From Streptomyces coacervatus (GTDB lineage: Bacteria > Actinomycetota > Actinomycetes > Streptomycetales > Streptomycetaceae), in the NCBI RefSeq assembly GCF_029223485.1, contig NZ_JARHTP010000035.1, positions 1 to 64,000 on the forward strand: a stretch of 64,000 nt of DNA, given 5' to 3'. Below the pieces are notes generated by a model. That model was not told the origin of the DNA. It did no database searches and saw nothing but the letters and a program-made list of their open reading frames with translations. Both the position numbers and the translations under genes were made by a program. Shown piece by piece: positions 51,801-60,567 of the stretch (positions are counted from its first letter, which is position 1; each line of letters opens with the position of its first letter).

Positions 51801-52633
51801 CGGTCATGGGCTTCGAGTACGGCTACTCGCTGGCCCGCCCCGATGCGCTCGTGATGTGGGAGGCGCAGTTCGGCGACTTCGTCAACGGCGCGCAGACGGT
51901 GGTTGACGAGTACATCTCGGCGGCGGAGCAGAAGTGGGGCCAGACGTCCGGCGTCACGCTCCTGCTCCCGCACGGCTACGAGGGCCAGGGCCCGGACCAC
52001 TCCTCGGCCCGTGTGGAGCGTTTCCTGCAGCTCTGCGCCCAGAACAACATGACGGTCGCGATGCCGACCCTGCCGTCGAACTACTTCCACCTCCTGCGGT
52101 GGCAGGTGCACAACCCGCACCACAAGCCGCTGGTGGTCTTCACCCCGAAGTCGATGCTGCGCCTGAAGGCCGCCGCGTCGAAGACGGAGGAGTTCACGTC
52201 GGGTCAGTTCCGCCCGGTCATCGGCGACTCCACGGTCGACCCGGCCGCGGTCCGCAAGGTCGTCTTCGTGTCGGGCAAGCTGTACTACGACCTGGAGGCC
52301 GAGCGCACCAAGCGCGGCGCCACGGACATCGCGTTCGTCCGCGTCGAGCGGCTCTACCCGCTGCCGGGCGCCGAGCTCCAGGCGGAGATCGCCAAGTACC
52401 CGAACGTCGAGAAGTACCTGTGGGCCCAGGAGGAGCCGGCGAACCAGGGTCCCTGGCCGTTCATCGCCCTCAACCTGATCGACCACCTGGACCTCGCGGT
52501 CGGCGCGGACATTCCGCACGGCGAGCGGCTGCGGAGGATTTCGCGCCCGCACGGTTCTTCTCCGGCCGTCGGTTCCGCGAAGCGGCACCAGGCCGAGCAG
52601 GAGCAGCTGGTGCGTGAGGTATTCGAGGCGTAG
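48848..52633 (+). CDS. sucA/kgd: multifunctional 2-oxoglutarate metabolism enzyme (decarboxylase/dehydrogenase E1 with E2-type succinyltransferase domain)
   Basis: 1261 residues from GTG 48848 (S-P-Q-S-P-S-N-S). The N-terminal segment F-G-P-N-E-W-L-V-D-E-I-Y is followed by an Ala/Pro-rich linker of repeated P-A-K-P-A-A-A. An E2-like acyltransferase domain spans about 115-360 (L-P-T-A-T-S-V-R-A-V-P; T-Y-D-H-R-V-I-Q-G-A). The thiamine-diphosphate E1 domain fills the rest (A-H-R-G-R-L-N-V-L, Y-H-L-G, G-H-N-E-S-D-N-P, H-G-Y-E-G-Q-G-P-D-H-S-S). This fused layout is the actinobacterial type. An in-frame GTG at 48821 is possible but less usual. Confidence 0.95.
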   Translation: MSPQSPSNSSISTDADRAGKNPAAAFGPNEWLVDEIYQQYLQDPNSVDRAWWDFFADYKPGAAVASAPAGTAAAAPAAQAPAAPVAPAPAPAAPKPAAAAPAPAPAKPAAAAPAPAPAKPAAAAPAAKAAPATAAADGPELVTLRGPAAAVAKNMNASLELPTATSVRAVPVKLLFDNRIVINNHLKRARGGKISFTHLIGYAMVQAIKTMPSMNWHYAEKDGKPTLVKPPHVNFGLAIDLVKPNGDRQLVVAGIKKAETLNFFEFWQAYEDIVRRARDGKLTMDDFTGVTVSLTNPGGLGTVHSVPRLMPGQSVIMGVGSMDYPAEFQGTSQDTLNKLGISKVMTLTSTYDHRVIQGAASGEFLRIVANLLLGETGFYDEVFESLRIPYEPVRWLKDIDASHDDDVTKAARVFELIHSYRVRGHVMADTDPLEYRQRKHPDLDITEHGLTLWDLEREFAVGGFSGKSLMKLRDILGVLRDSYCRTTGIEFMHIQDPKQRKWIQDRIERPHTKPEREEQLRILRRLNAAEAFETFLQTKYVGQKRFSLEGGESVIPLLDAVIDSAAESRLDEVVIGMAHRGRLNVLANIVGKSYAQIFREFEGNLDPKSMHGSGDVKYHLGAQGTFTGLDGEQIKVSLAANPSHLETVDPVIEGIVRAKQDIINKGGTDFTVLPVALHGDAAFAGQGVVAETLNMSQLRGYRTGGTVHIVINNQVGFTAAPESSRSSMYATDVARMIEAPIFHVNGDDPEAVVRVARLAFEFRQAFNKDVVIDLICYRRRGHNESDNPAFTQPLMYDLIDKKRSVRKLYTESLIGRGDITLEEAEQALQDYQGQLEKVFTEVREATSQPGVAPVSDPQAEFPVAVNTAISSEVVKRIAESQVNIPDSFHVHPRLLPQLQRRATMVEDGTIDWGMGETLAVGSLLLEGTPVRLSGQDSQRGTFGQRHAVLIDRETGEEHTPLQYLAEEQAQQARYNVYNSLLSEYAVMGFEYGYSLARPDALVMWEAQFGDFVNGAQTVVDEYISAAEQKWGQTSGVTLLLPHGYEGQGPDHSSARVERFLQLCAQNNMTVAMPTLPSNYFHLLRWQVHNPHHKPLVVFTPKSMLRLKAAASKTEEFTSGQFRPVIGDSTVDPAAVRKVVFVSGKLYYDLEAERTKRGATDIAFVRVERLYPLPGAELQAEIAKYPNVEKYLWAQEEPANQGPWPFIALNLIDHLDLAVGADIPHGERLRRISRPHGSSPAVGSAKRHQAEQEQLVREVFEA

Positions 52634-52648
52634 CCTCGGCGGTTCAGT

Positions 52649-52693
52649 GGGCCCGGCCCCGAGTTCTTGGTGACTCGGGGCCGGGCCCTTTTT
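52649..52693 (+). terminator. strong intrinsic terminator after sucA/kgd
   Basis: Perfect 16-bp stem GGGCCCGGCCCCGAGT / ACTCGGGGCCGGGCCC with an 8-base loop, followed by TTTTT at 52689-52693. Confidence 0.92.
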
Positions 52694-52750
52694 CGCCCAC
52701 GAGTGGGGGGTGGTTGGGATCGTGCGCGACTGCGAGTCCGTCGTGGTTGC

Positions 52751-52780
52751 TCGCGCAGTTCCCCGCGCCCCTTAAAGGCA
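52751..52780 (+). repeat. dispersed repeat, family B, single copy
   Basis: TCGCGCAGTTCCCCGCGCCC followed by CTTAAAGGCA, with GTGGTTGC just before. It is the same core as at 12069-12286 and 45801-45850, between sucA/kgd and the convergent FxsT-type gene. Confidence 0.8.
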
Positions 52781-52796
52781 CTTGCTGCACCGGGAG

Positions 52797-55760
52797 TTAG
52801 ATCGGCTGAGGCTCGAAGTCCCAGTACGGGCGGTGGCGTTCGAGGATGTGGTGGGTGTGGGGGTGGTCGGGGCCGAGGAGGGAGGTGAGGCGGGTCACCG
52901 CGTCCTGGTGGAGGGCCTCGGACTCCTCCCGCTGGCCCAGTTCGGCCAGGTCCAGTGCCAGGCCGGTACGCAGGCTGATGGTGAGTACGTGGGCGTCGCC
53001 CAGTACGCGCGCGGAGCGGTCCGCGGCCGCCCGGCCCAGCGCGGCCGCCTCATCGGTCTCTCCTGCGGCGGCCAGCGCGGCGACCTCGTTCTTGGCGCAG
53101 CCGATGGCCCACGGATGGTCCTTGCCGACGGCCCGCCGCATCTGACGCGCCGCCTGCCGGGACATCTCCAGCGCCACCCGGTGCTCGCCCAGGTCCCGCA
53201 TGATGGTCGCCACGTTGTCCCGCGCGCCGATCGCGTACGGGTGGCGTTCGCCGAGCTGGGCGGCGTAGTGGAGGGCGGTGGCCTCGGCCAGGTCGCGGGC
53301 CTCCTCGGTGCACTCCAGGTCACGCAGCAGCATCGCGTAGTCGCAGGAGACCATGAGCGTCTCCGGGTGCAGCGGGCCCCGCCTGCGCAGCAGCTTCTCC
53401 CGGACTCCGCGCATCATGGCGTGCGCGAACTGCACGTCCCCGACGCGGCGGGCGCACAGCGCGAGGTTGTGCTCGGCGTGCACGGTCTGGCTGTGGTTGC
53501 GGTCCAGGACCTGGCTGTGCACCCGGGAGTTGTGGCCCTGGATGGCCAGCGCCTCGCGGTACTGGCCGAGCAGCCGCAGCATCCAGGCGCAGTTCAGCGC
53601 CGAGTTGAGCGTGGCCGCGTCCTTGCCGCCGAGCAGTTCGAGCCGGGCCTCGAAGATCCTGCGGTGCCGGGCCAGCGATTCGGCGTAGTGGCCCTGCAGG
53701 CCGATGGCGACGGCGAGGTTGCTGCGGATGGTGAGGGTGCGCGGAACCTTCTCGCCGCCTAGTTCGGCGGCGGCGCTCGTGGCGGCCTCCTCGAACAGGG
53801 CGCGCGCCTCCGCATACCGACCGAGCGCCATCAGGGTGCCGCCGAGGCCGTCCTTGGCGCGGATGAGCTCGATGGGCCGGATGTCCCCGGCGCGGCCGAG
53901 GCGCCCCAGGATCTCGCGGCCGACCTCCTCGGCCTCGGCGTAACGGCCCAGCCTGCGCAGCATGTTGGCCAGCTGGTGGACGGCGACGAGCACCGACCGG
54001 TCGGTGTCGCCGTACGCCGCGCGCCAGTGCTCCACGACCTGCCGGCTCAGCCACCAGCCGTCCTCGTACTCGCCGCGCATCCGGAGGTATTCGACGCAGT
54101 TGAGGACGAGTTCACGCACATCGTCCTCGGGTGCCTCAAGGGCCCCGGACGGCCCCAGGTGCGGGATGAGTTCGGCGTACCTGGCCCAGTTGCCCGCCGA
54201 GGAGGAGTCACGGGGGTCCGCGGAGACCAGGACCCTGCGTGCGGCCTTCGCGTAGGCGGCGGCATCGGTGGGTGACTGGATGGACCGTACGAAGCGGTGG
54301 AACAGCCGGTGCATACGGAGCGTGCCGACGGTCTGGGTGTCCAGACGGGGGCTCTGCTCGTACTCGATGCGCATGGAGGTGATCTCCGACAGCTTGCGCA
54401 GCGCGCTGTTCCAGCTGCTGGGCTCGGCGACCAGCTCGGCCAGCACGGGCGGCAGATCGCCGCGTCGGGACGTCTGGAGCAGCCTTACCGGCACCACGTC
54501 GGGCGAGAAGCACACCAGCAGGTTGAGCAGCTGCCAGGCAGGCTCGTAGCTCTCCCGCAGCGTGTTGACGAGCTTCGCCCACGCGACCTCGAAACGCGGG
54601 TGCGGGCCGGAGGGCAGCACTCCGAAGCGGTCCGGCCGGCCCTCGCCGACATCCCGTATGTAGTCGTCCACGGACGCGGTCGGGCTCTGCTCCAGCCACC
54701 CGGCCATCTGGTCGAGCAGCAGCGGCATGTCCTCGACGGCGTCGGCCAGCCGCTCCGCCTGCTCCTCGGTCAGCCGCTCGGCGCGGCGCCGTACGAAGGT
54801 GACGCTCTCGCGGCGCTCGAAGGCCGGCACGGTGATCGTCTCCGCGTGCGCGCCCCACTCGCTCTTGTGGGTGGTGACCAGGACATGGCCCCGTCCCTCG
54901 GGCACGATGTCGAGCAGCCGCTCGGGGTCGCCGGCCGCCCCGTCCAGGACCAGCAGCCAAGGGCGTGCGGTGCGGTCGAGCTCGCGCCGTACGGCCTTGA
55001 TCGTCGCCGACAGGTCCCCGGCCTCCGGCACACCGAGCGGGTGCGCGAGGTCGGCGAACTGCTGGCGTGAGGTGACGCGTTGGGCGGCGTTGACCCACCA
55101 GACGATGTCGTAGTCGCCGGCGAAACGGTGGACGTACTCCAGCGCCAGCTGTGTCTTGCCGAAGCCGCCGGGGCCGAGCAGCGCCACGGCGGCGCCGTCC
55201 CGGCCGGCCGCGGAGAAAGACATGTAGACCTTCTCCAGGAGCTCGGTGCGCCCGATGAACCGGCGGTTGCGGCGCGGCACCTGCCCCATCACCTCGGGCG
55301 GGTCGTCGGGGAAGCGGGGGCCGCGGGCGAGGGCGACGAGGGTGCCGGGCGCCGGGATGCCGGCGCACTCCAGTACGCGGCTGCGAGCCACCTCCGGCCT
55401 GAGGCCGCGCAGTTCGACGGGGGCCAGGGCGATGACCGCGTCGGGCATGGGCTGCGCGGTGATGCTCACGGCGGCGATCCGGTCCCCGTGCGCCGGCAGC
55501 ACCTGCCGCAGCACATCGGCCCAGGCCTCGAACCGGCCATGGCCGAGGCGCTCGTACCAGTCGTCGATGACGAGGAGGATACGGCCGGGCGCGCTCAGCA
55601 GGTCGGTCAGTGCCTCGGGGGTCGGCGGACGGCGCAGCGGATTCCAGCGCAGCAGTGTCGTGGCCCGCCCGGCCGAGCGGATCTGGTGGTCGATCCACTT
55701 GGCCCAGGACTCGCTCTGCCCGGCGAAGACCACCGTGACGTGTCCGAGTTCTGCCGCCAT
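52797..55760 (-). CDS. fxsT: FxsT-type NTPase with TIR-like N-terminus and TPR C-terminus (FxSxx-COOH system)
   Basis: 987 residues. Residues 1-130 form a TIR/SEFIR-like fold (V-V-F-A-G-Q-S-E-S-W-A-K-W-I-D). A P-loop L-L-G-P-G-G-F-G-K-T-Q lies near 193 and an NB-ARC-type region continues to about 450. About 560-975 is a series of degenerate TPRs (A-N-M-L-R-R-L-G-R-Y, A-L-C-A-R-R-V-G-D). The architecture matches FxSxx-COOH-system TPR proteins, related to STAND NTPases of conflict systems. It ends the minus-strand cluster; a 106-bp gap separates it from the radical-SAM gene. Confidence 0.87.
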   Translation of the reverse strand: MAAELGHVTVVFAGQSESWAKWIDHQIRSAGRATTLLRWNPLRRPPTPEALTDLLSAPGRILLVIDDWYERLGHGRFEAWADVLRQVLPAHGDRIAAVSITAQPMPDAVIALAPVELRGLRPEVARSRVLECAGIPAPGTLVALARGPRFPDDPPEVMGQVPRRNRRFIGRTELLEKVYMSFSAAGRDGAAVALLGPGGFGKTQLALEYVHRFAGDYDIVWWVNAAQRVTSRQQFADLAHPLGVPEAGDLSATIKAVRRELDRTARPWLLVLDGAAGDPERLLDIVPEGRGHVLVTTHKSEWGAHAETITVPAFERRESVTFVRRRAERLTEEQAERLADAVEDMPLLLDQMAGWLEQSPTASVDDYIRDVGEGRPDRFGVLPSGPHPRFEVAWAKLVNTLRESYEPAWQLLNLLVCFSPDVVPVRLLQTSRRGDLPPVLAELVAEPSSWNSALRKLSEITSMRIEYEQSPRLDTQTVGTLRMHRLFHRFVRSIQSPTDAAAYAKAARRVLVSADPRDSSSAGNWARYAELIPHLGPSGALEAPEDDVRELVLNCVEYLRMRGEYEDGWWLSRQVVEHWRAAYGDTDRSVLVAVHQLANMLRRLGRYAEAEEVGREILGRLGRAGDIRPIELIRAKDGLGGTLMALGRYAEARALFEEAATSAAAELGGEKVPRTLTIRSNLAVAIGLQGHYAESLARHRRIFEARLELLGGKDAATLNSALNCAWMLRLLGQYREALAIQGHNSRVHSQVLDRNHSQTVHAEHNLALCARRVGDVQFAHAMMRGVREKLLRRRGPLHPETLMVSCDYAMLLRDLECTEEARDLAEATALHYAAQLGERHPYAIGARDNVATIMRDLGEHRVALEMSRQAARQMRRAVGKDHPWAIGCAKNEVAALAAAGETDEAAALGRAAADRSARVLGDAHVLTISLRTGLALDLAELGQREESEALHQDAVTRLTSLLGPDHPHTHHILERHRPYWDFEPQPI

Positions 55761-55866
55761 CTCTCAGTTCCCCTCGACCGATCCTGGCCACAACTGTGCA
55801 CAGGCTATTCGATTGTGCGTCAAAAAGGTTTCTCCGCTGAAGAGTTGGGTTTGGGTCTGTCCTGCC

Positions 55867-57084
55867 TCAGGTGGACTCGTGGACGGTCTGGTTCAGCCGG
55901 TGCGCGACATGGCGGATGAGCCGTTCGAGGTCGGCGCAGTACACGCTGGGGTGCAGAAACCCGCTGCGGGGTGCGTAACGGTGCACATAGTTCCCGCCAC
56001 CGCACACCTTGCCCACAGGGCAGTCACGGCACTCGTCCGCCAGCGCCCGCTCGCCCAACTGCCGTGCGGCGACACCGGGATGGCGCAGCGCCCGGTCGAA
56101 GGAGTGCCGGAAGACATCGAGCCCCGTCTCCGACGCACCCTCGTACGCGGACCGCAGCGAGTCGACCTGCTCGATGGCCCCGTCGGTCTCGACGACGGCG
56201 GCGGCCATCGGCGACAGCCCCACCGCCTCGGCCCCGCTCGGCGCGCCGAGCAGCAGCGCGGCGATCTCCTGGAAGAGCCGTACCCGGGTGCGCAGCCTGC
56301 CCTCGTCCCACCAGGCGTCGAAGACGGTGGCGAGCCAGTCGCCGTAGGGGGTGGGGCGGGGACGGTGACGACCCGGGAGCAGCGGCCGCGTACCCGGCGG
56401 CGGGTCGGCCCAGTTGGCGTGCGGAAGGAGGAAGTCCACACCGGGCGGCCGCAGTTCGAGCAGCGACCGGTACACCTCCCGGGGGTCCGCGGCGAGGTCG
56501 ATCGTGCAGAGGATTCCGGCATACGTCTCCGGGTGCGCCGCGAGCCTCAGCGCGGCCGACCGGGCGGCGGGCCAGGCGGGGCGTCCGGCATGGTCGACGC
56601 GGCGCGCGTTGTGCGCACCGAGGCCGCCGTCGAGGCTGAGCCCCACCCTGACGCCGGCTGCCGCGAGCCGCTCCAGGACAGCGGCGGTGAGGCGGGTGCC
56701 GTTGGTCTGCACGGTGGCGGTGACCCGGCAGTCGGCGGGGACGGCTTCCCGTACGGCCCGGGCGTAGTCGAGGACCGGGCCCGGGCCGGCGAGGAGGGGT
56801 TCGCCGCCGTGCAGTTCTATGCGGATGTGGTCGAGGCGGTGTGCGCGGACGTGCTCGGCGATACGGGCCGCGGCACGGCGCATGGTCGACTCGGCCGTAC
56901 GGGCCGGGCGGTCGCGCCAGCCCTGGTCGGGGCCTTGGTACAGGTAGCAGTAGGTGCAGTCCAGGTTGCACCGGCTGTGGATCTTCAGCACGAACTGGCG
57001 GAAGGGGGTGGGGCGGTGGGCCGTCGTGTCGAGGGACCGGTGCGGCCAGTTGGGGTGCGGGTGCCGGTGCGGGTGTGTCGTCAT
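55867..57084 (-). CDS. fxsB: FxsB-type radical-SAM/SPASM peptide maturase
   Basis: 405 residues from ATG 57084. The radical-SAM cluster motif is C-N-L-D-C-T-Y-C-Y near residue 40 (C-x3-C-x2-C). E-L-H-G-G-E-P-L-L follows near 88, and T-V-Q-T-N-G-T lies near 125. A SPASM-type cysteine cluster is at the end (D-E-C-R-D-C-P-V-G-K-V-C-G-G-G and later Y-C-A-D-L). FxsB-family enzymes form side-chain crosslinks in short C-terminal motifs of a peptide. The ATG overlaps the peptide stop (ATGA). The substrate is therefore almost certainly the 50-residue peptide upstream. Confidence 0.9.
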   Translation of the reverse strand: MTTHPHRHPHPNWPHRSLDTTAHRPTPFRQFVLKIHSRCNLDCTYCYLYQGPDQGWRDRPARTAESTMRRAAARIAEHVRAHRLDHIRIELHGGEPLLAGPGPVLDYARAVREAVPADCRVTATVQTNGTRLTAAVLERLAAAGVRVGLSLDGGLGAHNARRVDHAGRPAWPAARSAALRLAAHPETYAGILCTIDLAADPREVYRSLLELRPPGVDFLLPHANWADPPPGTRPLLPGRHRPRPTPYGDWLATVFDAWWDEGRLRTRVRLFQEIAALLLGAPSGAEAVGLSPMAAAVVETDGAIEQVDSLRSAYEGASETGLDVFRHSFDRALRHPGVAARQLGERALADECRDCPVGKVCGGGNYVHRYAPRSGFLHPSVYCADLERLIRHVAHRLNQTVHEST

Positions 57085-57233
57085 GGCGCGTCTTCGTAGT
57101 GGGCGACGACCGTGGACTGCCGTTCCCTGACGCGGAGTTCGGCCAGCACCGCCGCCAATACCGGGTGGTCGGTGTGGAGCGGGCGTGGGATCTCGGGCAG
57201 GGGGGTGTGGGTGTCCTCGGGTGGATGGGTCAC
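57081..57233 (-). CDS. 50-residue putative RiPP precursor, YEDAP C-terminus
   Basis: A GTG start (57231-57233) overlaps the stop of the vWA/TPR gene (GTGA), and its TGA overlaps the ATG of the radical-SAM gene (ATGA). The peptide has a Pro/His-rich start (M-T-H-P-P-E-D), a helical middle V-L-A-A-V-L-A-E-L-R and the end V-V-A-H-Y-E-D-A-P. Canonical FxsA peptides end F-x-S-x-x; here the same position reads Y-E-D-A-P, that is Y-x-D-x-x. The helix probably serves as leader and the last residues as crosslink core (inference). It is short and easily missed by gene finders. Confidence 0.75.
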   Translation of the reverse strand: MTHPPEDTHTPLPEIPRPLHTDHPVLAAVLAELRVRERQSTVVAHYEDAP

Positions 57234-60200
57234 TCGGGGGCCGTTCCGGAGTCCAGGCGGGCGAGGGCGGTCCTGAGGAACTCGGAGCGGTCGGTGTCCG
57301 GGGTGAGCTCAAGGGCCTGGCGGTAGTGGTGCCGGGCCTCCCCGAGGGAGCCGAGCGCCTCCAGGCCACGGCCGCGGTTCATCAGTGCCTGCGCCATCAG
57401 CTCCGCCGAGCCCAGGGCTTGGGCGATGTTCAGTGCCCGCGCGTAATAGTTGATCGCGCTGTAGAGCTGAGCGACCTCGCGGGTACGAGCATGCAGGTCA
57501 AGGCAGACGCCCCCGCGGTCCAGCCAGCAGCGTACGAGGAACTGGGTCGGCTCCTCCTCGGAGCCGTGAATGGCCTCGCCGAGTATCCATTCCGCCTCGT
57601 AGAGATCGGACAGGATCTGCTGGTCCTCGTAGCGCGCCCAGTGGGCGAGCCCCAGGTTGTGCCGCCTCACGGCCAGCCCGGAATCGTCCGGCGGCGTCTC
57701 GTCGACCGCGGTCCGCAGCACCTGAACAGCCCGGTTCGCGTCGTCCGGGGATCTGGTGGCGCGGAAGCGCACAAGCAGGCCGCCGCCCAGGTCGGTCAGG
57801 GCTTCGAGCCGTTGGGGATCGTCCTCTCCGAGCAGCGGCAGGGCCGCCGTCCACGCCTCGACGGCACGGTCCAGCTGTTCGGGTTCTGCGGTCTTCGTGT
57901 AACGCTCGCGGTAGATCCGCGCGGCCCACAGGTGACAGTCGACCAGCAGTGACTCGTCCTCGCCGGCAGCCTGGAGGGCTTCTTCGACGGCGGACACCAT
58001 CATCCGGCGTTCCCGCCCGTCGTCGCGCGGGGGCTGGAGAATCTCGGCGGCCGAGGCCACCGTCAGCCAGGTGCGGCAACGCTCCGCGGCCGGGAGCATG
58101 CCCTCGTCGTGCACGGCCACCAGAAGGTCCGAGATGGCATGCTCGGCCGCGTCCACCACGCGTTTCGTACGGGGCCGACCCGTCTCCCGGCCGCGCCTCT
58201 CATGCTCCTGCGCCACCTCGAACCACAGGAGTCCGCGCACCAGGTGACCGCGCTCCGGCTCGGGGAACGAGATCCGCACTCCGGCCGCGTCGATGGCCCG
58301 GTGCATGTGCGCGAGGTACCACTCCTCGGGGGCAGCCACAGGGAAGGGACCGAACTCGTCCGGCGCCGCATCCGCTTCTGCGATGGTCCGGCGGACGTAC
58401 ATCAGTTGCTCCGCGGCCTGCTGTCTACGTCCGAGCGCGTCCGGTGCGGTCCCCGCGTCCTCCAGGACCGTGGTGAGGTCCACATCGGCGACGTACAGCA
58501 GCACGGCGAGCGCGAAGTCCTGAGGGCGATACGCGCCGTGCGCCGCGATCACGGCCCAGTCCCGCAGGCTGTCGGCAACCCCTGCGAAGCCGAGCCCGAT
58601 CCGGCCCACCTCGATGGCCTGGATCCAGCAGACCGTCCCCCGGATGAGGCTCCCGCGCGAGCTGAGCGCAACAAGCTCGCCGACCGCCTCCCAAGCGTCC
58701 CGCAGATCCTCCCCCACGCCCCGCGCCCGCCACCGCGACAACAGCGCGTTCGCCAGTTCCTCCGCCGCCGAGGTCTTCTCCTTGCCCGACCCGGCGACGT
58801 CCAGCGCCTGCCGCAGATACCCCACCGCGGCGTCGAGTTCGCGGGTGAGCCCCTCCGCCTCGAACCGCCCGAGCGCCTCGCGCCCCTTGCTCAGCAGTTC
58901 CCAAGCGTTCAGCCCGGCCCGTCGCGGCGGTGCCGGCATGCGGGCTCCGAGGTCGCGCAGCACCTCCGCCGACACCTCGGCGAAGGCGCGCAGCCCGACC
59001 GGCTCGTCCGCGTCCGTGCCGGACGACTCGGTCGCACCGGCGTCCGGATCGACCGCCCCGCGCAGGAACGCCCCGGCCAGCGCCGGGAAGTTGCGCACAC
59101 TGCGCCCGAACTTCCGCTCCACGTAGTCGGAGAGGTGCTTGAACAGCAGCTCGGCCTCTTCGACCGCCAGCCGGTCCCGCAGCCGGGGCGCGACCCCCGG
59201 CAGGAAGTCGTAGCGCACCGCCTGTGGATCGTCCGCGTCCTCCCGGCGGCGCAGCAGCCCGCCGAGAAGCACCTCGGAGAGCACCTCGGGCCCGGTCCCG
59301 GCGAGCATCGCGTGCTGGACCAGCTGCATCACCGGCAGGTAGAGCGGCACCGCGGACAGATAGACCGCCAGCCTGCGCGCCTCCCTGGACGCGGGCCGCC
59401 AGAACGCCCGGACCCGTTCCTCGCCGGTCAGCTCCTCCGTGGCGCGCGCCGGCACGGTGGCCGCCGCATGGTCGGCGCGCACCCAGCCCGCAGCGCCCTG
59501 CAGGGACTGCCCCCGGGCGCCCGACACCAGCCGGGCCCAGCCCTCCAGCGACGTCCGGCGCAGGGCCAGCACGGGAACGGGCACGGCGGCCGGTTCGACC
59601 CGCCCCTTGTCGGGCCGGAACTCCAGCGTCCCGGCGGGCCCCTCGCGCCGGTGCAGCAGCCCGCGCCGGGCCGGCATGTGCGTGCGCAGCCACATGCGCT
59701 GCGGCAGGGGCTGTACGACGGCGACGGGCGCGGTCACGGCCCAGCGGTACAGCAGCTGCTGCATACGCCCGCTGCGCCACATGGGCCCGGCGCAGTCGCT
59801 GACCACCAGGGTCAGTCGGCGGCCGGTCGGGTCGCTGAGCTGCTCGGGGGCGTGCAGCGGGCCGGTGCGCCCGGGAGCCGCGGAACAGCCGGGCAGACCG
59901 CCCGGGCCCTCGTGCAGATACTGCACCCGCACCTCGCGGAAGGCACCGGCCCGCTCGCAGACCTGGCGCAGTTCGTCGAGCGCCTGCTGCCACACCACGG
60001 TGGAGGTGGAGACGTCCATCAGGAGCAGCAGACGTGCCTCACGGCGGCGGTCGGTGCGCATGACGGGCAGCACGAGCCCGGTCTCGGCGGCCCGTTCGGC
60101 GGTGGCCCGCTCGTCGAGGGTGCGCGGCACGGGCCGTACGGGGGCCCGGTACCGCTGGAGCGGACGTAACCCCCTTTGCAGGGCGAGGGGTTCGGGCAGC

Positions 60201-60565
60201 GCCGGGGCGGCGGGGACCCGTACCGGCGCCATCCGGGCTGCGGCGCCGCCGGCTCCCGCTCCCGGCGCGAACAGCCGGGCTCCGTCGGGCTGTTCGCCCT
60301 CGTCGGTCGTCGAGACGCCGGACGTCGAGTGTCCCGGGGGTAAGGAGACCTCGGGTCCGCCGCCTCCGGGAGGCGCGAACTCCGGTGTCCCAGAGAGGAC
60401 TTGGCGGGCCTGCTCCGGCGGTGCGGGCAGCCAGCGGGCCAGCCACAGGGCGTCCGCGAGCTCCTCGACACCGGGCGGGATGCCCGCGTCGCGCATGCGC
60501 GCGACCAGCGCCGCGAGCTCGGGGCTCACATCGCCGGCCGGGGTGTCGGGAGCCTGGGCGGACAT
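57230..60565 (-). CDS. SAV_2336-type vWA/TPR protein
   Basis: 1111 residues. The N-terminus (P-E-L-A-A-L-V-A-R-M-R-D-A-G-I-P-P) is typical of SAV_2336 family proteins. A vWA-like domain near 160-330 begins R-L-L-L-L-M-D-V-S-T-S-T (metal-site D-x-S-x-S), with L-V-V-S-D-C-A-G later. The C-terminal 400 residues are helical repeats (TPR-like). vWA proteins often pair with MoxR ATPases; moxR lies 2 bp upstream and the peptide gene overlaps its stop. It may scaffold or present clients to the ATPase. Confidence 0.85.
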   Translation of the reverse strand: MSAQAPDTPAGDVSPELAALVARMRDAGIPPGVEELADALWLARWLPAPPEQARQVLSGTPEFAPPGGGGPEVSLPPGHSTSGVSTTDEGEQPDGARLFAPGAGAGGAAARMAPVRVPAAPALPEPLALQRGLRPLQRYRAPVRPVPRTLDERATAERAAETGLVLPVMRTDRRREARLLLLMDVSTSTVVWQQALDELRQVCERAGAFREVRVQYLHEGPGGLPGCSAAPGRTGPLHAPEQLSDPTGRRLTLVVSDCAGPMWRSGRMQQLLYRWAVTAPVAVVQPLPQRMWLRTHMPARRGLLHRREGPAGTLEFRPDKGRVEPAAVPVPVLALRRTSLEGWARLVSGARGQSLQGAAGWVRADHAAATVPARATEELTGEERVRAFWRPASREARRLAVYLSAVPLYLPVMQLVQHAMLAGTGPEVLSEVLLGGLLRRREDADDPQAVRYDFLPGVAPRLRDRLAVEEAELLFKHLSDYVERKFGRSVRNFPALAGAFLRGAVDPDAGATESSGTDADEPVGLRAFAEVSAEVLRDLGARMPAPPRRAGLNAWELLSKGREALGRFEAEGLTRELDAAVGYLRQALDVAGSGKEKTSAAEELANALLSRWRARGVGEDLRDAWEAVGELVALSSRGSLIRGTVCWIQAIEVGRIGLGFAGVADSLRDWAVIAAHGAYRPQDFALAVLLYVADVDLTTVLEDAGTAPDALGRRQQAAEQLMYVRRTIAEADAAPDEFGPFPVAAPEEWYLAHMHRAIDAAGVRISFPEPERGHLVRGLLWFEVAQEHERRGRETGRPRTKRVVDAAEHAISDLLVAVHDEGMLPAAERCRTWLTVASAAEILQPPRDDGRERRMMVSAVEEALQAAGEDESLLVDCHLWAARIYRERYTKTAEPEQLDRAVEAWTAALPLLGEDDPQRLEALTDLGGGLLVRFRATRSPDDANRAVQVLRTAVDETPPDDSGLAVRRHNLGLAHWARYEDQQILSDLYEAEWILGEAIHGSEEEPTQFLVRCWLDRGGVCLDLHARTREVAQLYSAINYYARALNIAQALGSAELMAQALMNRGRGLEALGSLGEARHHYRQALELTPDTDRSEFLRTALARLDSGTAPE

Positions 60566-60567
60566 CG

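Noticed and set aside
48797..52588. Long open frame on the minus strand opposite sucA/kgd
   Set aside because: It is a codon-composition shadow of the high-GC sucA/kgd gene, rich in V, R, G, D and L with no protein-like motifs; sucA/kgd explains the region completely.
57081..57233. Canonical FxsA peptide
   Set aside because: The C-terminus is Y-E-D-A-P rather than F-x-S-x-x, so it is reported as a variant, not as standard FxsA.
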